Of a DNA stretch of 64,000 bases, positions 52,253 to 62,266 are shown one piece after another. The notes under the pieces were generated by a model. That model was given only the letters and a program-made list of their open reading frames with translations, searched no databases and had not been told where the DNA came from. Origin of the DNA: Kaistia adipata DSM 17808 (lineage in GTDB: Bacteria; Pseudomonadota; Alphaproteobacteria; Rhizobiales; Kaistiaceae); the NCBI RefSeq assembly GCF_000423225.1, contig NZ_AUHO01000006.1:744001-808000 (forward strand), in the 5' to 3' direction. Position 1 is the first letter of the stretch. The number at the start of each line of letters is the position of its first letter. The position numbers were made by a program, and so were the translations under genes.

Positions 52253-55200
52253 ATGCGGATCGAACGGCGCTACACGACAGCGGGCCAGTCTGCCTATGCC
52301 GGGATCGAGTTCCGAACCACCAAGAGCGAGATCCGCAATCCCGACGGCTCGATCGTCTTCAGCCTCGAGAACATCGCCGTGCCGGCCACCTGGAGCCAGG
52401 TCGCGAGCGACATCATCGCCCAGAAATATTTCCGCAAGGCCGGTGTGCCGGCGCGCCTGAAACGCGTCGAGGAGAACGACGTCCCGTCCTTCATCTGGCG
52501 CTCGGTCGCCGACGAGAAGGCGCTCGCGGCGCTGCCCGAGAAGGAACGCTTCAGCGGCGAGACCGATTCGCGCCAGGTGTTCGATCGTCTCGCCGGCACC
52601 TGGACCTATTGGGGCTGGAAGGGCGGCTATTTCGACACGGAGGAGGACGCCCAGGCCTTCTTCGACGAGCACCGCTACATGCTGGCGACCCAGAAGGTGG
52701 CGCCGAACTCCCCGCAGTGGTTCAACACCGGCCTGCACTGGGCCTATGGCATCGACGGTCCGAGCCAGGGCCATTTCTACGTCGACTTCAAGACCGGCAA
52801 GCTGGTCAAGTCGAAGACCGCCTATGAGCATCCGCAGCCACATGCCTGCTTCATCCAGTCCGTCTCCGACGACCTGGTGAACGAGGGCGGCATCATGGAC
52901 CTCTGGGTCCGCGAGGCGCGCCTGTTCAAGTACGGTTCCGGCACCGGCTCCAACTTCTCCGCCCTGCGCGGCGAGGGCGAAAAGCTTTCCGGCGGCGGCA
53001 AGTCGTCCGGCCTGATGAGCTTCCTGAAGATCGGCGACCGCGCGGCGGGCGCCATCAAGTCGGGCGGCACGACGCGCCGCGCCGCCAAGATGGTCGTCGT
53101 CGACGCCGACCATCCCGACATCGAGAAGTACATCAACTGGAAGGTGCACGAGGAGCAGAAGGTCGCCGCCCTCGTCACCGGCTCGAAGATCAACGCGCAG
53201 CACCTCAAGGCCATCATGAAGGCCTGCGTGAACTGCGAGGGCTCGGGCGACGATTGCTACGACCCGGCCAAGAATCCGGCGCTGAAGCGCGAGATCCGCG
53301 CCGCCAAGAAGGCGCTGGTGCCGCAGAACTACGTCCTGCGCGTCATCCAGTTCGCCAAGCAGGGCTACACCGACATCGAGTTCCCGACCTACAACACCGA
53401 CTGGGATTCGGAAGCCTACCTGACCGTCTCCGGCCAGAACTCGAACAACTCCGTCTCGATCTCGGACGACTTCCTCCGCGCGGTCGAGAATGACGGCGAC
53501 TGGAAGCTGATCCGCCGCACCGACGGCAAGATCGCCAAGACGCTGAAGGCGCGCGACCTCTGGGAGCAGATCGGCCACGCCGCCTGGGCTTCCGCCGATC
53601 CGGGCCTGCACTTCAACACCACGATGAACGAGTGGCACACCAGCCCGGCATCCGGTCGCATCAACGCGTCCAATCCGTGCTCGGAGTACATGTTCCTCGA
53701 TGACACCGCCTGCAACCTCGCCTCGCTGAACCTTCTGCAGTTCCGCAACGAGGACAAGAGCTTCGACGTCGACCGCTACGAGCATGCCTGCCGGCTCTGG
53801 ACGGTGGTGCTCGAGATCTCCGTGCTGATGGCGCAGTTCCCGTCCAAGGAGATCGCCGAACTCTCCTACGAGTTCCGCACGCTCGGCCTCGGCTACGCCA
53901 ATATCGGCGGCCTGCTGATGACCGCCGGCATTCCGTATGACTCGGCCGAGGGCCGCGCCATCTGCGGCGCGCTGACCGCGATCATGACCGGCACCGCCTA
54001 CGCCACCTCGGCCGAGATGGCCAAGGAGCTCGGCCCCTTCCCCGGCTTCGCCAAGAACCGCGAGCCGATGCTCCGCGTCATCCGCAACCATCGCCGCGCG
54101 GCGTATGCCGAGGCCACGGGCTATGAGGGCCTGTCGGTCCTGCCAGTGCCGCTCGACCACGCCTCGTTGAAGGATGCCCGCCTCGGCGAGCACGCCAAGG
54201 CGGCCTGGGACAAGGCGCTGGCGCTCGGCGAGCAGCACGGCTACCGCAATGCGCAGGCGACCGTGATCGCGCCGACCGGCACGATCGGCCTCGTCATGGA
54301 TTGCGACACGACGGGCATCGAGCCGGACTTCGCGCTGGTGAAGTTCAAGAAGCTCGCCGGCGGCGGCTACTTCAAGATCATCAACCGCGCCGTGCCGGAA
54401 GCGCTCCAGACGCTCGGCTATGCCGAGCACCAGATCGCCGAGATCGAGGCCTATGCGGTCGGCCACGCGTCGCTCCGCCAGGCGCCGGGCGTCAACCACA
54501 CCTCGCTCAAGGCCAAGGGCTTCACCGACGAGGTTCTGGAGAAGCTCGAAGGCTCGCTCGCCTCGGCCTTCGACATCAAGTTCGTCTTCAACAAGTGGTC
54601 GCTCGGCGAGGACTTCCTGAAGGGGCTCGGCTTCACCGACGCACAGCTGAACGACCCGGCCTTCGAGCTGCTGCCGGCGCTCGGCTTCGCCAAGAAGGAC
54701 ATCGAGGCCGCCAACATCCATGTCTGCGGCGCGATGACCCTCGAGGGCGCTCCGCACCTGAAGACCGAGCACTACGCCGTGTTCGATTGCGCCAACCCCT
54801 GCGGCAAGCTCGGCAAGCGCTATCTCTCGGTCGAGAGCCACATCCGCATGATGGCGGCGGCGCAGCCCTTCATCTCGGGCGCCATCTCCAAGACGATCAA
54901 CATGCCGAACGACGCGACCGTCGAGGACGCGAAGAACGCCTACATGCTGTCGTGGAAGCTGGCGCTGAAGGCGAACGCGCTCTATCGCGACGGCTCGAAG
55001 CTGTCGCAGCCGCTCAATTCGCAGCTCCTCGCCGATGACGAGGACGACGCCGAGGACGCGGTCGAGGCTCTGGTGGCGAAGCCCGCCGCGGCGCGCGCCG
55101 AACAGATCGCCGAGCGCATCGTCGAGCGGATCATCGAGCGCGAGGTCCGCAAGCGCGAGCGCATGCCCGACCGTCGCACCGGCTACACCCAGAAGGCGAA

Positions 55201-55960
55201 TGTCGGCGGCCACAAGGTCTATATCCATACCGGCGAATATCGCGACGGTCGCCTCGGCGAGATCTTCATCGACATGCACAAGGAAGGCGCCGCCTTCCGC
55301 GCGATGATGAACAACTTCGCCATCGCCATCTCGCTCGGCCTGCAATACGGCGTGCCGCTGGAAGAGTATGTCGAGGCCTTCGTGTTCACCCGCTTCGAGC
55401 CGGCCGGCATGGTCACCGGCAACGAGGCGATCAAGAACGCCACCTCGATCCTCGACTACGTGTTCCGCGAGCTCGCCGTGTCCTATCTCGGCCGCAACGA
55501 CCTCGCCCACGTTCTGCCCGAGGACAACAATGCGACGACGCTCGGCGGCGGCGACCAGCCGACGTCGAAGCCGGCCCCGGTCAGCCATGGCCTCGTCCGC
55601 GGCAAGACCGAGCGCTTCAAGCTCGTCGACCGCATGGGGGAATCGAAGGGCGCCGCAACGGCCCCGGCGACCACCGGCTCGACCGTGACGACGCTGCGCA
55701 CCACCTCGATCGGCGGCGCGGCCGCCACCGCCTTCAAGCGCGACGTGGCGAGCGAGACGGAGCTTTCCGTCGGCCAGGCCGAGCCGGTCGCGACGCCGGC
55801 CGCCGCCCAGCCGAAGCCGAAGGCGGCCGAGCAGGTCGCGATCGCGCGGATGAAGGGCTATGAGGGCGAAAGCTGCACCGAATGCGGTAACTTCACGATG
55901 GTGCGCAACGGCACCTGCCTGAAGTGCGACACGTGTGGAAATACGAGCGGGTGTAGCTAA
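52253..55960 (+). CDS. nrdJ: Vitamin B12-dependent ribonucleotide reductase (class II)
   Basis: A 1235-residue enzyme that makes deoxyribonucleotides using adenosylcobalamin. The N-terminal part (~60-200) contains the [10 protein letters not shown] region; the barrel holds the conserved [21 protein letters not shown] with active-site Cys and the [21 protein letters not shown] substrate loop. The C-terminal ~300 residues include an acidic segment ([13 protein letters not shown]) and a final zinc-ribbon-like CTECG...CLKCDTCGN that probably shuttles electrons. Start ATG 52253 has AAGGGG upstream. The stop lies 10 bp before the AIPR gene start. No anaerobic or class I enzyme is present in this window. 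Confidence 0.96.
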   Translation: MRIERRYTTAGQSAYAGIEFRTTKSEIRNPDGSIVFSLENIAVPATWSQVASDIIAQKYFRKAGVPARLKRVEENDVPSFIWRSVADEKALAALPEKERFSGETDSRQVFDRLAGTWTYWGWKGGYFDTEEDAQAFFDEHRYMLATQKVAPNSPQWFNTGLHWAYGIDGPSQGHFYVDFKTGKLVKSKTAYEHPQPHACFIQSVSDDLVNEGGIMDLWVREARLFKYGSGTGSNFSALRGEGEKLSGGGKSSGLMSFLKIGDRAAGAIKSGGTTRRAAKMVVVDADHPDIEKYINWKVHEEQKVAALVTGSKINAQHLKAIMKACVNCEGSGDDCYDPAKNPALKREIRAAKKALVPQNYVLRVIQFAKQGYTDIEFPTYNTDWDSEAYLTVSGQNSNNSVSISDDFLRAVENDGDWKLIRRTDGKIAKTLKARDLWEQIGHAAWASADPGLHFNTTMNEWHTSPASGRINASNPCSEYMFLDDTACNLASLNLLQFRNEDKSFDVDRYEHACRLWTVVLEISVLMAQFPSKEIAELSYEFRTLGLGYANIGGLLMTAGIPYDSAEGRAICGALTAIMTGTAYATSAEMAKELGPFPGFAKNREPMLRVIRNHRRAAYAEATGYEGLSVLPVPLDHASLKDARLGEHAKAAWDKALALGEQHGYRNAQATVIAPTGTIGLVMDCDTTGIEPDFALVKFKKLAGGGYFKIINRAVPEALQTLGYAEHQIAEIEAYAVGHASLRQAPGVNHTSLKAKGFTDEVLEKLEGSLASAFDIKFVFNKWSLGEDFLKGLGFTDAQLNDPAFELLPALGFAKKDIEAANIHVCGAMTLEGAPHLKTEHYAVFDCANPCGKLGKRYLSVESHIRMMAAAQPFISGAISKTINMPNDATVEDAKNAYMLSWKLALKANALYRDGSKLSQPLNSQLLADDEDDAEDAVEALVAKPAAARAEQIAERIVERIIEREVRKRERMPDRRTGYTQKANVGGHKVYIHTGEYRDGRLGEIFIDMHKEGAAFRAMMNNFAIAISLGLQYGVPLEEYVEAFVFTRFEPAGMVTGNEAIKNATSILDYVFRELAVSYLGRNDLAHVLPEDNNATTLGGGDQPTSKPAPVSHGLVRGKTERFKLVDRMGESKGAATAPATTGSTVTTLRTTSIGGAAATAFKRDVASETELSVGQAEPVATPAAAQPKPKAAEQVAIARMKGYEGESCTECGNFTMVRNGTCLKCDTCGNTSGCS

Positions 55961-55970
55961 GGGGTAACGA

Positions 55971-57662
55971 TTGGGAGCTTCGCTAGCTGTTCATGAGCCG
56001 AAGTCGAGTATTCTCGACTTCGGACTGATTGAAAGCGGCATTCGCGAGCGAGAAGGCGACTATGTATCTCGCGGATTGGCCTTTGTACGCCTTGTAACAG
56101 AGACGGTGTTTCAAATCACCGCCTCAGAAGTTTCTGATCATATCGTCGACGGCGGTGCTGACCGTGGGATTGATATCGTCTTCATCGACATTGATAATAG
56201 AATTATCCATCTCGGATCATGCAAAACGGTTCAGTCCTATAAGAATTCTCGAAAATCATTTCCCGGGGAAGAGATCGACAAGATCATCTCGTTTGTCGAT
56301 GATCTCATGTACCATCGAGAGGAGATTTTCAGAGACGTAAATGGGCGGCTGTCCGCAAAGATACGTCAGATCTGGGAAATTCTCTCAGAGGAAATATTCC
56401 GTATTCAGGTTCACCTATTCTCAAATCAGGCAACACTTTCTAAAGCTGAACGAGAGAGGTTGAGAGATAGCTTAGCCCGCCACAATATCGATTTGATGGA
56501 GCATGGGCTATATGAATTGGCACACGGGGTTGTTAGGGCCGCCAAGCCGCGATTTCGCAAAAAGCTTTTGCCTATCGCGGGCGCACTTTCTATCGACGAG
56601 AATGGCCATCACGGCCTGTTGATACGCGCAAATTTGAAGGACATAACTACCTTCCTGACCGCACCTGAGACTGAGCAGTTTGACGAGCGCCTTGTATGGC
56701 AGAATGTCCGCCTATTCCTGGGCCTGGACAATGACGTAAACAGAGAGATCAAAGCGACTCTCTTGTCAGAATCAGCCGGGGATTTCTGGTTCCTGAATTC
56801 TGGCCTGACTATTGTTTGCGATCAGATCATCACTATCCAAAACGGCCATCACCCGATAACGTTGGTAAACCCTCAAATTGTCAACGGTTGCCAGACAGCA
56901 TCCGTCTTGCATGACGTAAACAAAAACGCCTTACTTACTAATCTTGATGGCTCTCTCTCCGTCAAGATTATTGAAACAACCGACAACCAATTTATCGAGC
57001 GGATAGCGCTTGCCAGCAACACTCAGAGCCGGATCTTTGCGCGAGACCTACGCGCTAACGATCCGATACAGCTGCGACTAGCTCAGAGCATTCAAGCAAT
57101 CGGATACTTCTATCGACGAAAAAGGGGCGAAGCCGAGCCTCCTTCTTCGAAAGGTATTATTGATTCAGCGAGAGCCGGGCAACTTCTACTCTCCTACTGG
57201 TGTGGAGAGCCGACAAAAAGCAAGACAGAGTCGAATGAGATATTTGGAAACTTATACACGGATGCATTCAATCCTCATGCAGTCACTGCCGAACTGATTA
57301 TTTCAGCGTTCAAATGCTACGAGCAGATTGAACAGAGGCGGCAAATTGCACTGGCATGGCAGAGCTCAGTGGCGAAGAACTCCTTTGAGGAGACGTGGAT
57401 AATTGAGGGCCACTTTCACGTACTTTTCGCTGTGGGAGAACTACTAAGGAGACGAGGAGCGTCACTGACAGACACCGCATCAGCGATTGGCCTGGTTCCG
57501 GAAGCTATGTCGGTAGTGCAGCAATTTGTTTCAGCTAATCCTAGAACTGCCTCATATCGACTGTTCCGATTGGCCTCTTCTCGAGAAGAAGTCATGAAAA
57601 TCATAGATGGAAGAGGCAAACCGTCGCTTGCTCAACCTATACAGCTCCCGCTCCAGTTCTAG
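55971..57662 (+). CDS. AIPR family abortive-infection protein with N-terminal nuclease-like domain
   Basis: A 563-residue protein. The AIPR core is clear: GDFWFLNSGLTIVCDQI, LVNPQIVNGCQTASVL (~298-313), NTQSRIFARDLRANDPIQ (~350). The N-terminal ~180 residues contain DGGADRGIDIVFIDIDNRI followed by HLGSCKTVQ, which fits a PD-(D/E)xK (Mrr-like) nuclease fold. AIPR proteins are linked to phage abortive infection, often next to restriction systems. Start TTG 55971, with AAGGGG overlapping the nrdJ stop; no ATG is in frame until ~residue 112. The gene is visibly AT-richer, with rare codons (ATA, TTA, AGA), unlike the neighbouring genes, which points to horizontal transfer. Confidence 0.85.
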   Translation: MGASLAVHEPKSSILDFGLIESGIREREGDYVSRGLAFVRLVTETVFQITASEVSDHIVDGGADRGIDIVFIDIDNRIIHLGSCKTVQSYKNSRKSFPGEEIDKIISFVDDLMYHREEIFRDVNGRLSAKIRQIWEILSEEIFRIQVHLFSNQATLSKAERERLRDSLARHNIDLMEHGLYELAHGVVRAAKPRFRKKLLPIAGALSIDENGHHGLLIRANLKDITTFLTAPETEQFDERLVWQNVRLFLGLDNDVNREIKATLLSESAGDFWFLNSGLTIVCDQIITIQNGHHPITLVNPQIVNGCQTASVLHDVNKNALLTNLDGSLSVKIIETTDNQFIERIALASNTQSRIFARDLRANDPIQLRLAQSIQAIGYFYRRKRGEAEPPSSKGIIDSARAGQLLLSYWCGEPTKSKTESNEIFGNLYTDAFNPHAVTAELIISAFKCYEQIEQRRQIALAWQSSVAKNSFEETWIIEGHFHVLFAVGELLRRRGASLTDTASAIGLVPEAMSVVQQFVSANPRTASYRLFRLASSREEVMKIIDGRGKPSLAQPIQLPLQF

Positions 57663-57734
57663 ATCCCACCCTTGCCACCCTGGCCACATGCACCTATCTT
57701 ACGGGCATATCGCCAGAGAGCGACGGAGGTCGTG

Positions 57735-58160
57735 ATGAGCCATACCCATGCACTCGACATCGTCGGCGGCGCGGCGCTCGGGATCCCGATGCGCAGCGGC
57801 CGGGACCTGATCGCCGCCGTGCGCGGCGGGCTGCCGGTGAAGGCGGTCGAGCACGTGATCGCCACGGGTCGGATGACGCTCTCGGAGATCGACCTGGTCG
57901 TGCTGCCGCGCAAGACGCTGTCGCACCGGAAGAAGATCGGCACGCTGACATCAGAGCAATCCGACCGGTTGATGCGCGCCGCCCGCGTCATCGCGGCGGC
58001 GGAGGAGACCTTCGGCAGCCAGCAGAAGGCGGCTACCTGGCTGCGCCGGCCGACTGCCGCGCTCGACGGCGAGACGCCCTTGTCGCTGCTCGACACGTCG
58101 GAAGGCGCGCTGCAGGTCGAGACGCTGCTCGGCCGCATCGGCCACGGCATCGCCGCCTGA
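57735..58160 (+). CDS. Xre/MbcA/ParS-type antitoxin
   Basis: A 141-residue antitoxin. The N-terminal half is a helix-turn-helix (IAAVRGGLPVKAVEHVIATGRMTLSEIDLV), the C-terminal half the toxin-binding DUF2384 domain with TFGSQQKAATWLRRPTAALDGETPLSLLDTSEGA. Start ATG 57735 after GGAGG; the longer frame from 57672 overlaps nothing useful. It precedes the RES toxin by 11 bp, forming a Xre-RES toxin-antitoxin operon that it likely represses itself. GC content is back to genome level. Confidence 0.92.
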   Translation: MSHTHALDIVGGAALGIPMRSGRDLIAAVRGGLPVKAVEHVIATGRMTLSEIDLVVLPRKTLSHRKKIGTLTSEQSDRLMRAARVIAAAEETFGSQQKAATWLRRPTAALDGETPLSLLDTSEGALQVETLLGRIGHGIAA

Positions 58161-58171
58161 GCGGCCCCGGC

Positions 58172-58609
58172 ATGATCGCCTGGCGGATCAGCCGCGCCCC
58201 TTTCGCCGACCTCTCCGGCACGGGCGCCCGCCTCTATGGCGGTCGCTGGAATTCACCCGGCCGGGCGATGGTCTACGCGGCCGAGACGGCGGCGCTCGCC
58301 GTGCTCGAGGTGCGCGTGCATCTCGACCTGACGCCGGACCTGCTGCCGGACGACTACGTGCTTTCGGCGATCGAATGCGGCGACCTCGCCATCGAGACGC
58401 TCGCCGCCCTGCCCGACGACCCGCAGGCCCTGGGCGATGACTGGCTCGCCGCGGCGCGCACGCCGATCCTGAGCGTGCCGTCCATCATCGTGCCGGAAAG
58501 CCGCAACCTGCTGCTGAACCCGGCTCATCCCGACGCGGCGACGCTCGCCATCGCCAGTACGCGGCCGTTCCGCTTCGACGAGCGGCTCTGGCAAGCCGGC
58601 GATCACTGA
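58172..58609 (+). CDS. RES domain NAD+-degrading toxin
   Basis: A 145-residue RES toxin. The three name-giving residues are recognisable: R in MIAWRISRAPFADLSGTGARLYGGRWNSPG, E in VYAAETAALAVLEVRVHL, and S in VPSIIVPESRNLLLNP. Toxins of this family degrade NAD+ and stop growth, and are neutralised by the upstream Xre antitoxin. It starts 11 bp after the antitoxin stop. The C-terminal part RPFRFDERLW is the conserved end of the family. Confidence 0.93.
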   Translation: MIAWRISRAPFADLSGTGARLYGGRWNSPGRAMVYAAETAALAVLEVRVHLDLTPDLLPDDYVLSAIECGDLAIETLAALPDDPQALGDDWLAAARTPILSVPSIIVPESRNLLLNPAHPDAATLAIASTRPFRFDERLWQAGDH

Positions 58610-58630
58610 ACGCCGCCATCGACCCGTCGG

Positions 58631-58686
58631 TTGACAGAAGAGAGCAATCTGCACTTCTATCGGCGCGTTAGCGATAGTGGGCTAAC
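58631..58686 (+). promoter_or_regulatory. Promoter and operator candidate of the lectin-like gene
   Basis: -35 TTGACA (58631-58636) with a -10 candidate TTCTAT (58655-58660); immediately after it GTTAGC-N8-GCTAAC (58667-58672, 58681-58686) is a perfect 6-bp inverted repeat near the expected transcription start. Confidence 0.45.
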
Positions 58687-58785
58687 AACTTCGATCTCGC
58701 CTGCAATGACAAGAATACCGACAGCTGGGCAGACCATTTTCTGTTCGAGCGGTAGAGGCGCATTTGCAAATGGGGAGGCTGAACC

Positions 58786-59190
58786 ATGTCACGGACAATC
58801 TGGTTAATTGCCGTCTTCGTTCTCGGCCTGTTGTCGTCAACGGCGCCGAGCCTCGCGGAGGGGGTAACGTCTGTTCCAGCCGGAAACATCTTTGCCAACC
58901 AGCAAGCCCAGAACGTCTGCCCAAAGGTTTGCGGCGGCGCGGGTGGGAAATGGGACGGGAACTGGCGGACCAATCCAGGTCGCGGCTCCGAATGTGACTG
59001 CCTGGGCGTGAGTCGCCGCGGCGGATCGCGCGGATCAGATTCGAACGATGGTTCCCTGGTCGAAGTGCGTTGGGCGTTTCGCAACTCATCGCCCTCCCAG
59101 GCATGCTTCATGACCTGCAGCCCGCGGAGTTGGACGAACGAATATCGGCCAGCCCGAAATGGCAGACCGGCGGCATGTGGTTGCCGTTAG
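58786..59190 (+). CDS. Secreted Cys-rich protein, mannan-binding-lectin-like
   Basis: A 134-residue exported protein: signal peptide MSRTIWLIAVFVLGLLSS, cut near SLA. The mature part contains two copies of a pattern C-x3-C-x(~20)-C-x-C: VCPKVCGGAGGKWDGNW ... ECDC and ACFMTCSPRSWTNEYR ... ACGC. The first copy starts VPAGNIFANQQAQNVCPKVC, which resembles MVL-type mannan-binding lectin repeats (PF12151). Four Cys pairs fit disulfides in the periplasm or outside. Start ATG 58786 follows GGGGAGG. Family assignment is from pattern alone; alternative: a small toxin or enzyme inhibitor. Confidence 0.6.
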   Translation: MSRTIWLIAVFVLGLLSSTAPSLAEGVTSVPAGNIFANQQAQNVCPKVCGGAGGKWDGNWRTNPGRGSECDCLGVSRRGGSRGSDSNDGSLVEVRWAFRNSSPSQACFMTCSPRSWTNEYRPARNGRPAACGCR

Positions 59191-59394
59191 TTCACACTCG
59201 CGCCGGATCGACATGCACCAACGCCCCTCCCGCCTCGCGGGAGGCGCTCCTCGTTGCCCGCCGTGCGCCCCGGTTGACGTCTGTTTCCACCGGGACAGGC
59301 AGAACTCAGCCTCTCGACCTGATCCAGAGAAGAACACCAAGTCTTTGATCAGCAAGAGGACTTCGTTCGCCGCGGGGACCGCCGACCGGAGTCG

Positions 59395-60396
59395 TCAGGT
59401 GACGGCGCGGATCGCCTCGATCCTGTCCATGCCGCCGACTGTATCGGCGACCTCCTGCCAGACGCCGCGCGCGCCCGCTACCCAGGCGTCGCGGTCTTCC
59501 GGCTGCACGACATGGCCGCCATTCTCCGCCGCGATCTCCATCGAGGCGGCCTCGTCGGCGATGATCAGCGCGTCGAAATAGGCGGCTCCCGCCGCTGCCG
59601 CAGCCTGGAACACGGACTTTTCATCGTCGCTAAGCGGATTCCAGAACGGCGCCGCGAACATCACCACACCCGAGGCCCAGATATGTCCCGTCTCGGTCAG
59701 CCAGGGCACCACCTCGTAGAGCTTGAAGCCGGCATAGGCCGACTTGGTCAGGTCCATCGCGTCGACGACGCCGGTCGAGAGCGCATTGTAGGTCTCGGGG
59801 ATCGGGATCGCCGTCGGATTGGCGCCGAAGGCGGACCACAGCTTGGTGTGCAGCGGGCTCTGGATGACGCGGATGCGCTTGCCGGCGAGCTCGTCCGGCG
59901 TGGTGATCTCCTCCTTGGCGAGGAGATGGCGGGCGCCGTAGTTGATGTAGTCGGCGACGATGAACTGCTCGGCGGCGAATTTCCGCTTCAGCTCGGCGCC
60001 GAGATCGCCGTCGAGCACCTTGCGCAGATGCGCGCCGTCGCGGAACACGAAGGGCAGGTCCAGGATCTGCGCCTCCGGCACCCAGCCGGACAGCGCCGAG
60101 ACGGTCGAGAGCGACGCCTGGATCGAGCCGAGCCGCAGCCCCTCGGCCACCTCCTTCTCGCCGCCCAGCGCCGCGTTCTGGACGATGTTGAAGCGGAACC
60201 GGCCCGGCAACGCCTGCTCGACGCGATCGCGGATGTTCTGCCAGATCAGCGTCTCCGGCTTGTCGGGGCCGAGCAGCGAGGCGACGGTGAGCGTGCGCGC
60301 CGCCTCGGCGCGGCCGATCAGCGCCGGCGCTGCAAGCGCCACGGCGCCGAGCGCGGTCGCGGAGCGGAGGAACTGGCGGCGGCCGAGACGGAACAT
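59395..60396 (-). CDS. dctP: TRAP transporter substrate-binding protein DctP
   Basis: A 333-residue periplasmic binding protein with a Tat signal (RRQFLRS, then hydrophobic residues to ~30, cut near AEA). The DctP core includes GGEKEVAEGLRLGSIQAS, LLAKEEITTPDELAGKRIRV and NALSTGVVDAMD, where the conserved Arg in KRIRV binds the substrate carboxylate. It is 11 bp after the DctQM gene on the same strand. The substrate is a carboxylic acid of unknown identity. Confidence 0.93.
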   Translation of the reverse strand: MFRLGRRQFLRSATALGAVALAAPALIGRAEAARTLTVASLLGPDKPETLIWQNIRDRVEQALPGRFRFNIVQNAALGGEKEVAEGLRLGSIQASLSTVSALSGWVPEAQILDLPFVFRDGAHLRKVLDGDLGAELKRKFAAEQFIVADYINYGARHLLAKEEITTPDELAGKRIRVIQSPLHTKLWSAFGANPTAIPIPETYNALSTGVVDAMDLTKSAYAGFKLYEVVPWLTETGHIWASGVVMFAAPFWNPLSDDEKSVFQAAAAAGAAYFDALIIADEAASMEIAAENGGHVVQPEDRDAWVAGARGVWQEVADTVGGMDRIEAIRAVT

Positions 60397-60407
60397 GGCG
60401 GAATCTC

Positions 60408-62255
60408 CTAGTGGGGGGCGAGGAGCGTGCTGGCGATCGCGCCGGCGGAAAGCACGGCGAGCGCGACCAGGAGCGCGGCGAGATAGGGCAGGACGGCGCG
60501 GAACAGCGCGGTGGCGGGCAGCCGCGTGACGCCGCTGACGACATAGATCAGCATGCCGACCGGCGGCGTCAGGCCGCCGATCATCAGGTTGACGACGAGG
60601 ATGACGCCGAAATGGATCGGGTCGATGCCGGCGGCGACGGCGATCGGCATCAGGAGCGGCCCGAAAAGCAGGATGGCGGCACCGATGTCGAGCACCAGCC
60701 CCGCGACGATCAGGAGCAGATTGGCGAAGAGCAGGACGGCGAGCGGGCCGTTGCCGAAAGCCGCGGCGAGGTTCGCCACCAGGCCGGAAATGTCGTCGAC
60801 GGCGAGCAGGAAGGCGAAGGGGGCGGCCGTGCCGATCAGCAGGCCGATCGCCGCCGCCTCGGTGCCGGCCTGGCGGAAGGCCTCGTAGAGGCTTGCCGCG
60901 CCAAGTCGGCCGAACAGGCCCAGCCCCAGGGTGTAGAGCGCCGCCAGCGCGGCGGCCTCGGTGGTCGTGACGATGCCGAAGCGGATGCCGACGACAACGA
61001 TGACGCCCAGGCCGAAGGCCGGGATGGCGCCGGCGGCGGCGCGCCAGCGTTCGCGCGCGGTCGCGGGCGCCGCAAGTCCCTCGGCTCGCGCCGTCAGGTG
61101 GATCGCGACCGCGAGCGCCACGGCCATGACGGCGCCGGCGACGAAACCGCCGACCAGAAGCTTGCCGACCGACAGATTGGTCGCCGCCGCCAGGATCAGG
61201 AAGGCGATCGAGGGCGGAATGACATTGTCGAGCACCGATGTGGCGGCGACGATCGCACTGGCCTGGGCCGGCGGATAGCCGCGTTTGGCGAGTTCGGGCT
61301 GGAAGGTGGTGGCGCCGAAGGCGGCATTAGCGACCGAGGAGCCCGACGCGCCGGAGAACAGCACGCTGGTGAGCAATGTCGTCTGTGCCAGCCCGCCACG
61401 CCGGTGGCCGACCATCGCGGCGGCGAAGCGGACGAAGCGCCCGGCGACGCCGGACGTGGTCAGCAGGCTTCCGGCGAGAAGGAAAAAGGGAATGGCGAGA
61501 AGCAGGTATTTCGACATGCCCGAAACGACGGAGGCGACCATGGCCGGCTCCGGCATCGAGCTGCCGAAGGGAATGGCGAGATAGGCGGCCGCCAGGAAGG
61601 CATGCGGCAACGGCGCCGCCACGACGAGGCCGAGAAACGCGATCAGGCCGAGGACGAGGCTCGGCGGCAGCGCCGAGGCGAATTGCAGTTCCGCCGCCAC
61701 GGCATGGACGAGGACCGCGACAGCGAGCGAGACGACGAGCCCCGGGCCGCGCCGCTCCGCGAGCCGCTGCAGCCCGAGCGTGACGAGCGTCAGTCCGCCG
61801 CCGGCGCCGAGAAGGGCGAAGCGGATCCACTCCGGCAGGCCGAGCATCGGCGAGACGCCGCCGAGCCGCGCGCCGATCTCGACGCCGCCGAGCACGAGGA
61901 CCAGGCCGGCGACCAGCACGAAAGCGTCCGCCAGCATCGCCGCGACGCCCTGCCCCCAGACCGGCAGCCGCCGCGTGAAGACGTCGAGCCGCATCGCCAG
62001 CGCGCTGTTGACGGCGAGCGGCGCGCCGGCCGCGACCAGCGCCACGTTCAGCCAGACCGCCAGCTCATCCGAGCCGAGGAAGCCGCCGCCCAGGCCGTAG
62101 CGGAGAACGACCGAGACGCTCACCACGCCGAGCAGGGCGACGAGCAGCAGGACGCAGAGCGCGCCGAGAACCGTCTCGAGCCGGCGCAACAGGCGCGCGG
62201 CCACGGCCGGCCCGAAAGCGGGCGCCCGTTCCGGGAGGGCTTCGCTCTGCGGCAA
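60408..62255 (-). CDS. dctQM: TRAP transporter fused small and large membrane subunits (DctQM)
   Basis: A ~615-residue fused permease. Residues ~25-165 are DctQ (four helices, VVSVSVVLRYGLGGGFLGSDELAVWL), and ~195-610 DctM with 12 or so helices and conserved FLGLVVAAPLPHAF, GASGSSVANAAFGA, VVGIRFGIVTTTEAAALAALY. The transport is sodium-driven with DctP. The preferred start is TTG 62255, eight bases after AGGGA and just past the NIPSNAP stop; the ATG at 62357 lies inside the upstream gene. Fused QM subunits are common in this family. Confidence 0.9.
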   Translation of the reverse strand: MPQSEALPERAPAFGPAVAARLLRRLETVLGALCVLLLVALLGVVSVSVVLRYGLGGGFLGSDELAVWLNVALVAAGAPLAVNSALAMRLDVFTRRLPVWGQGVAAMLADAFVLVAGLVLVLGGVEIGARLGGVSPMLGLPEWIRFALLGAGGGLTLVTLGLQRLAERRGPGLVVSLAVAVLVHAVAAELQFASALPPSLVLGLIAFLGLVVAAPLPHAFLAAAYLAIPFGSSMPEPAMVASVVSGMSKYLLLAIPFFLLAGSLLTTSGVAGRFVRFAAAMVGHRRGGLAQTTLLTSVLFSGASGSSVANAAFGATTFQPELAKRGYPPAQASAIVAATSVLDNVIPPSIAFLILAAATNLSVGKLLVGGFVAGAVMAVALAVAIHLTARAEGLAAPATARERWRAAAGAIPAFGLGVIVVVGIRFGIVTTTEAAALAALYTLGLGLFGRLGAASLYEAFRQAGTEAAAIGLLIGTAAPFAFLLAVDDISGLVANLAAAFGNGPLAVLLFANLLLIVAGLVLDIGAAILLFGPLLMPIAVAAGIDPIHFGVILVVNLMIGGLTPPVGMLIYVVSGVTRLPATALFRAVLPYLAALLVALAVLSAGAIASTLLAPH

Positions 62256-62266
62256 GGCGCGTATCC

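Noticed and set aside
52112-55588. Long minus-strand open frame opposite nrdJ
   Set aside because: It mirrors the highly conserved nrdJ reading frame; such frames are common in GC-rich DNA and show no domain or start signal.
51810-57656. CTCCCGCTCCAG present before nrdJ (51810-51821) and at the end of AIPR (57645-57656), as a possible attachment-site duplication
   Set aside because: A 12-base match between two points in 64 kb of GC-rich DNA is expected by chance, and the copies do not mark the change in base composition at the nrdJ end.
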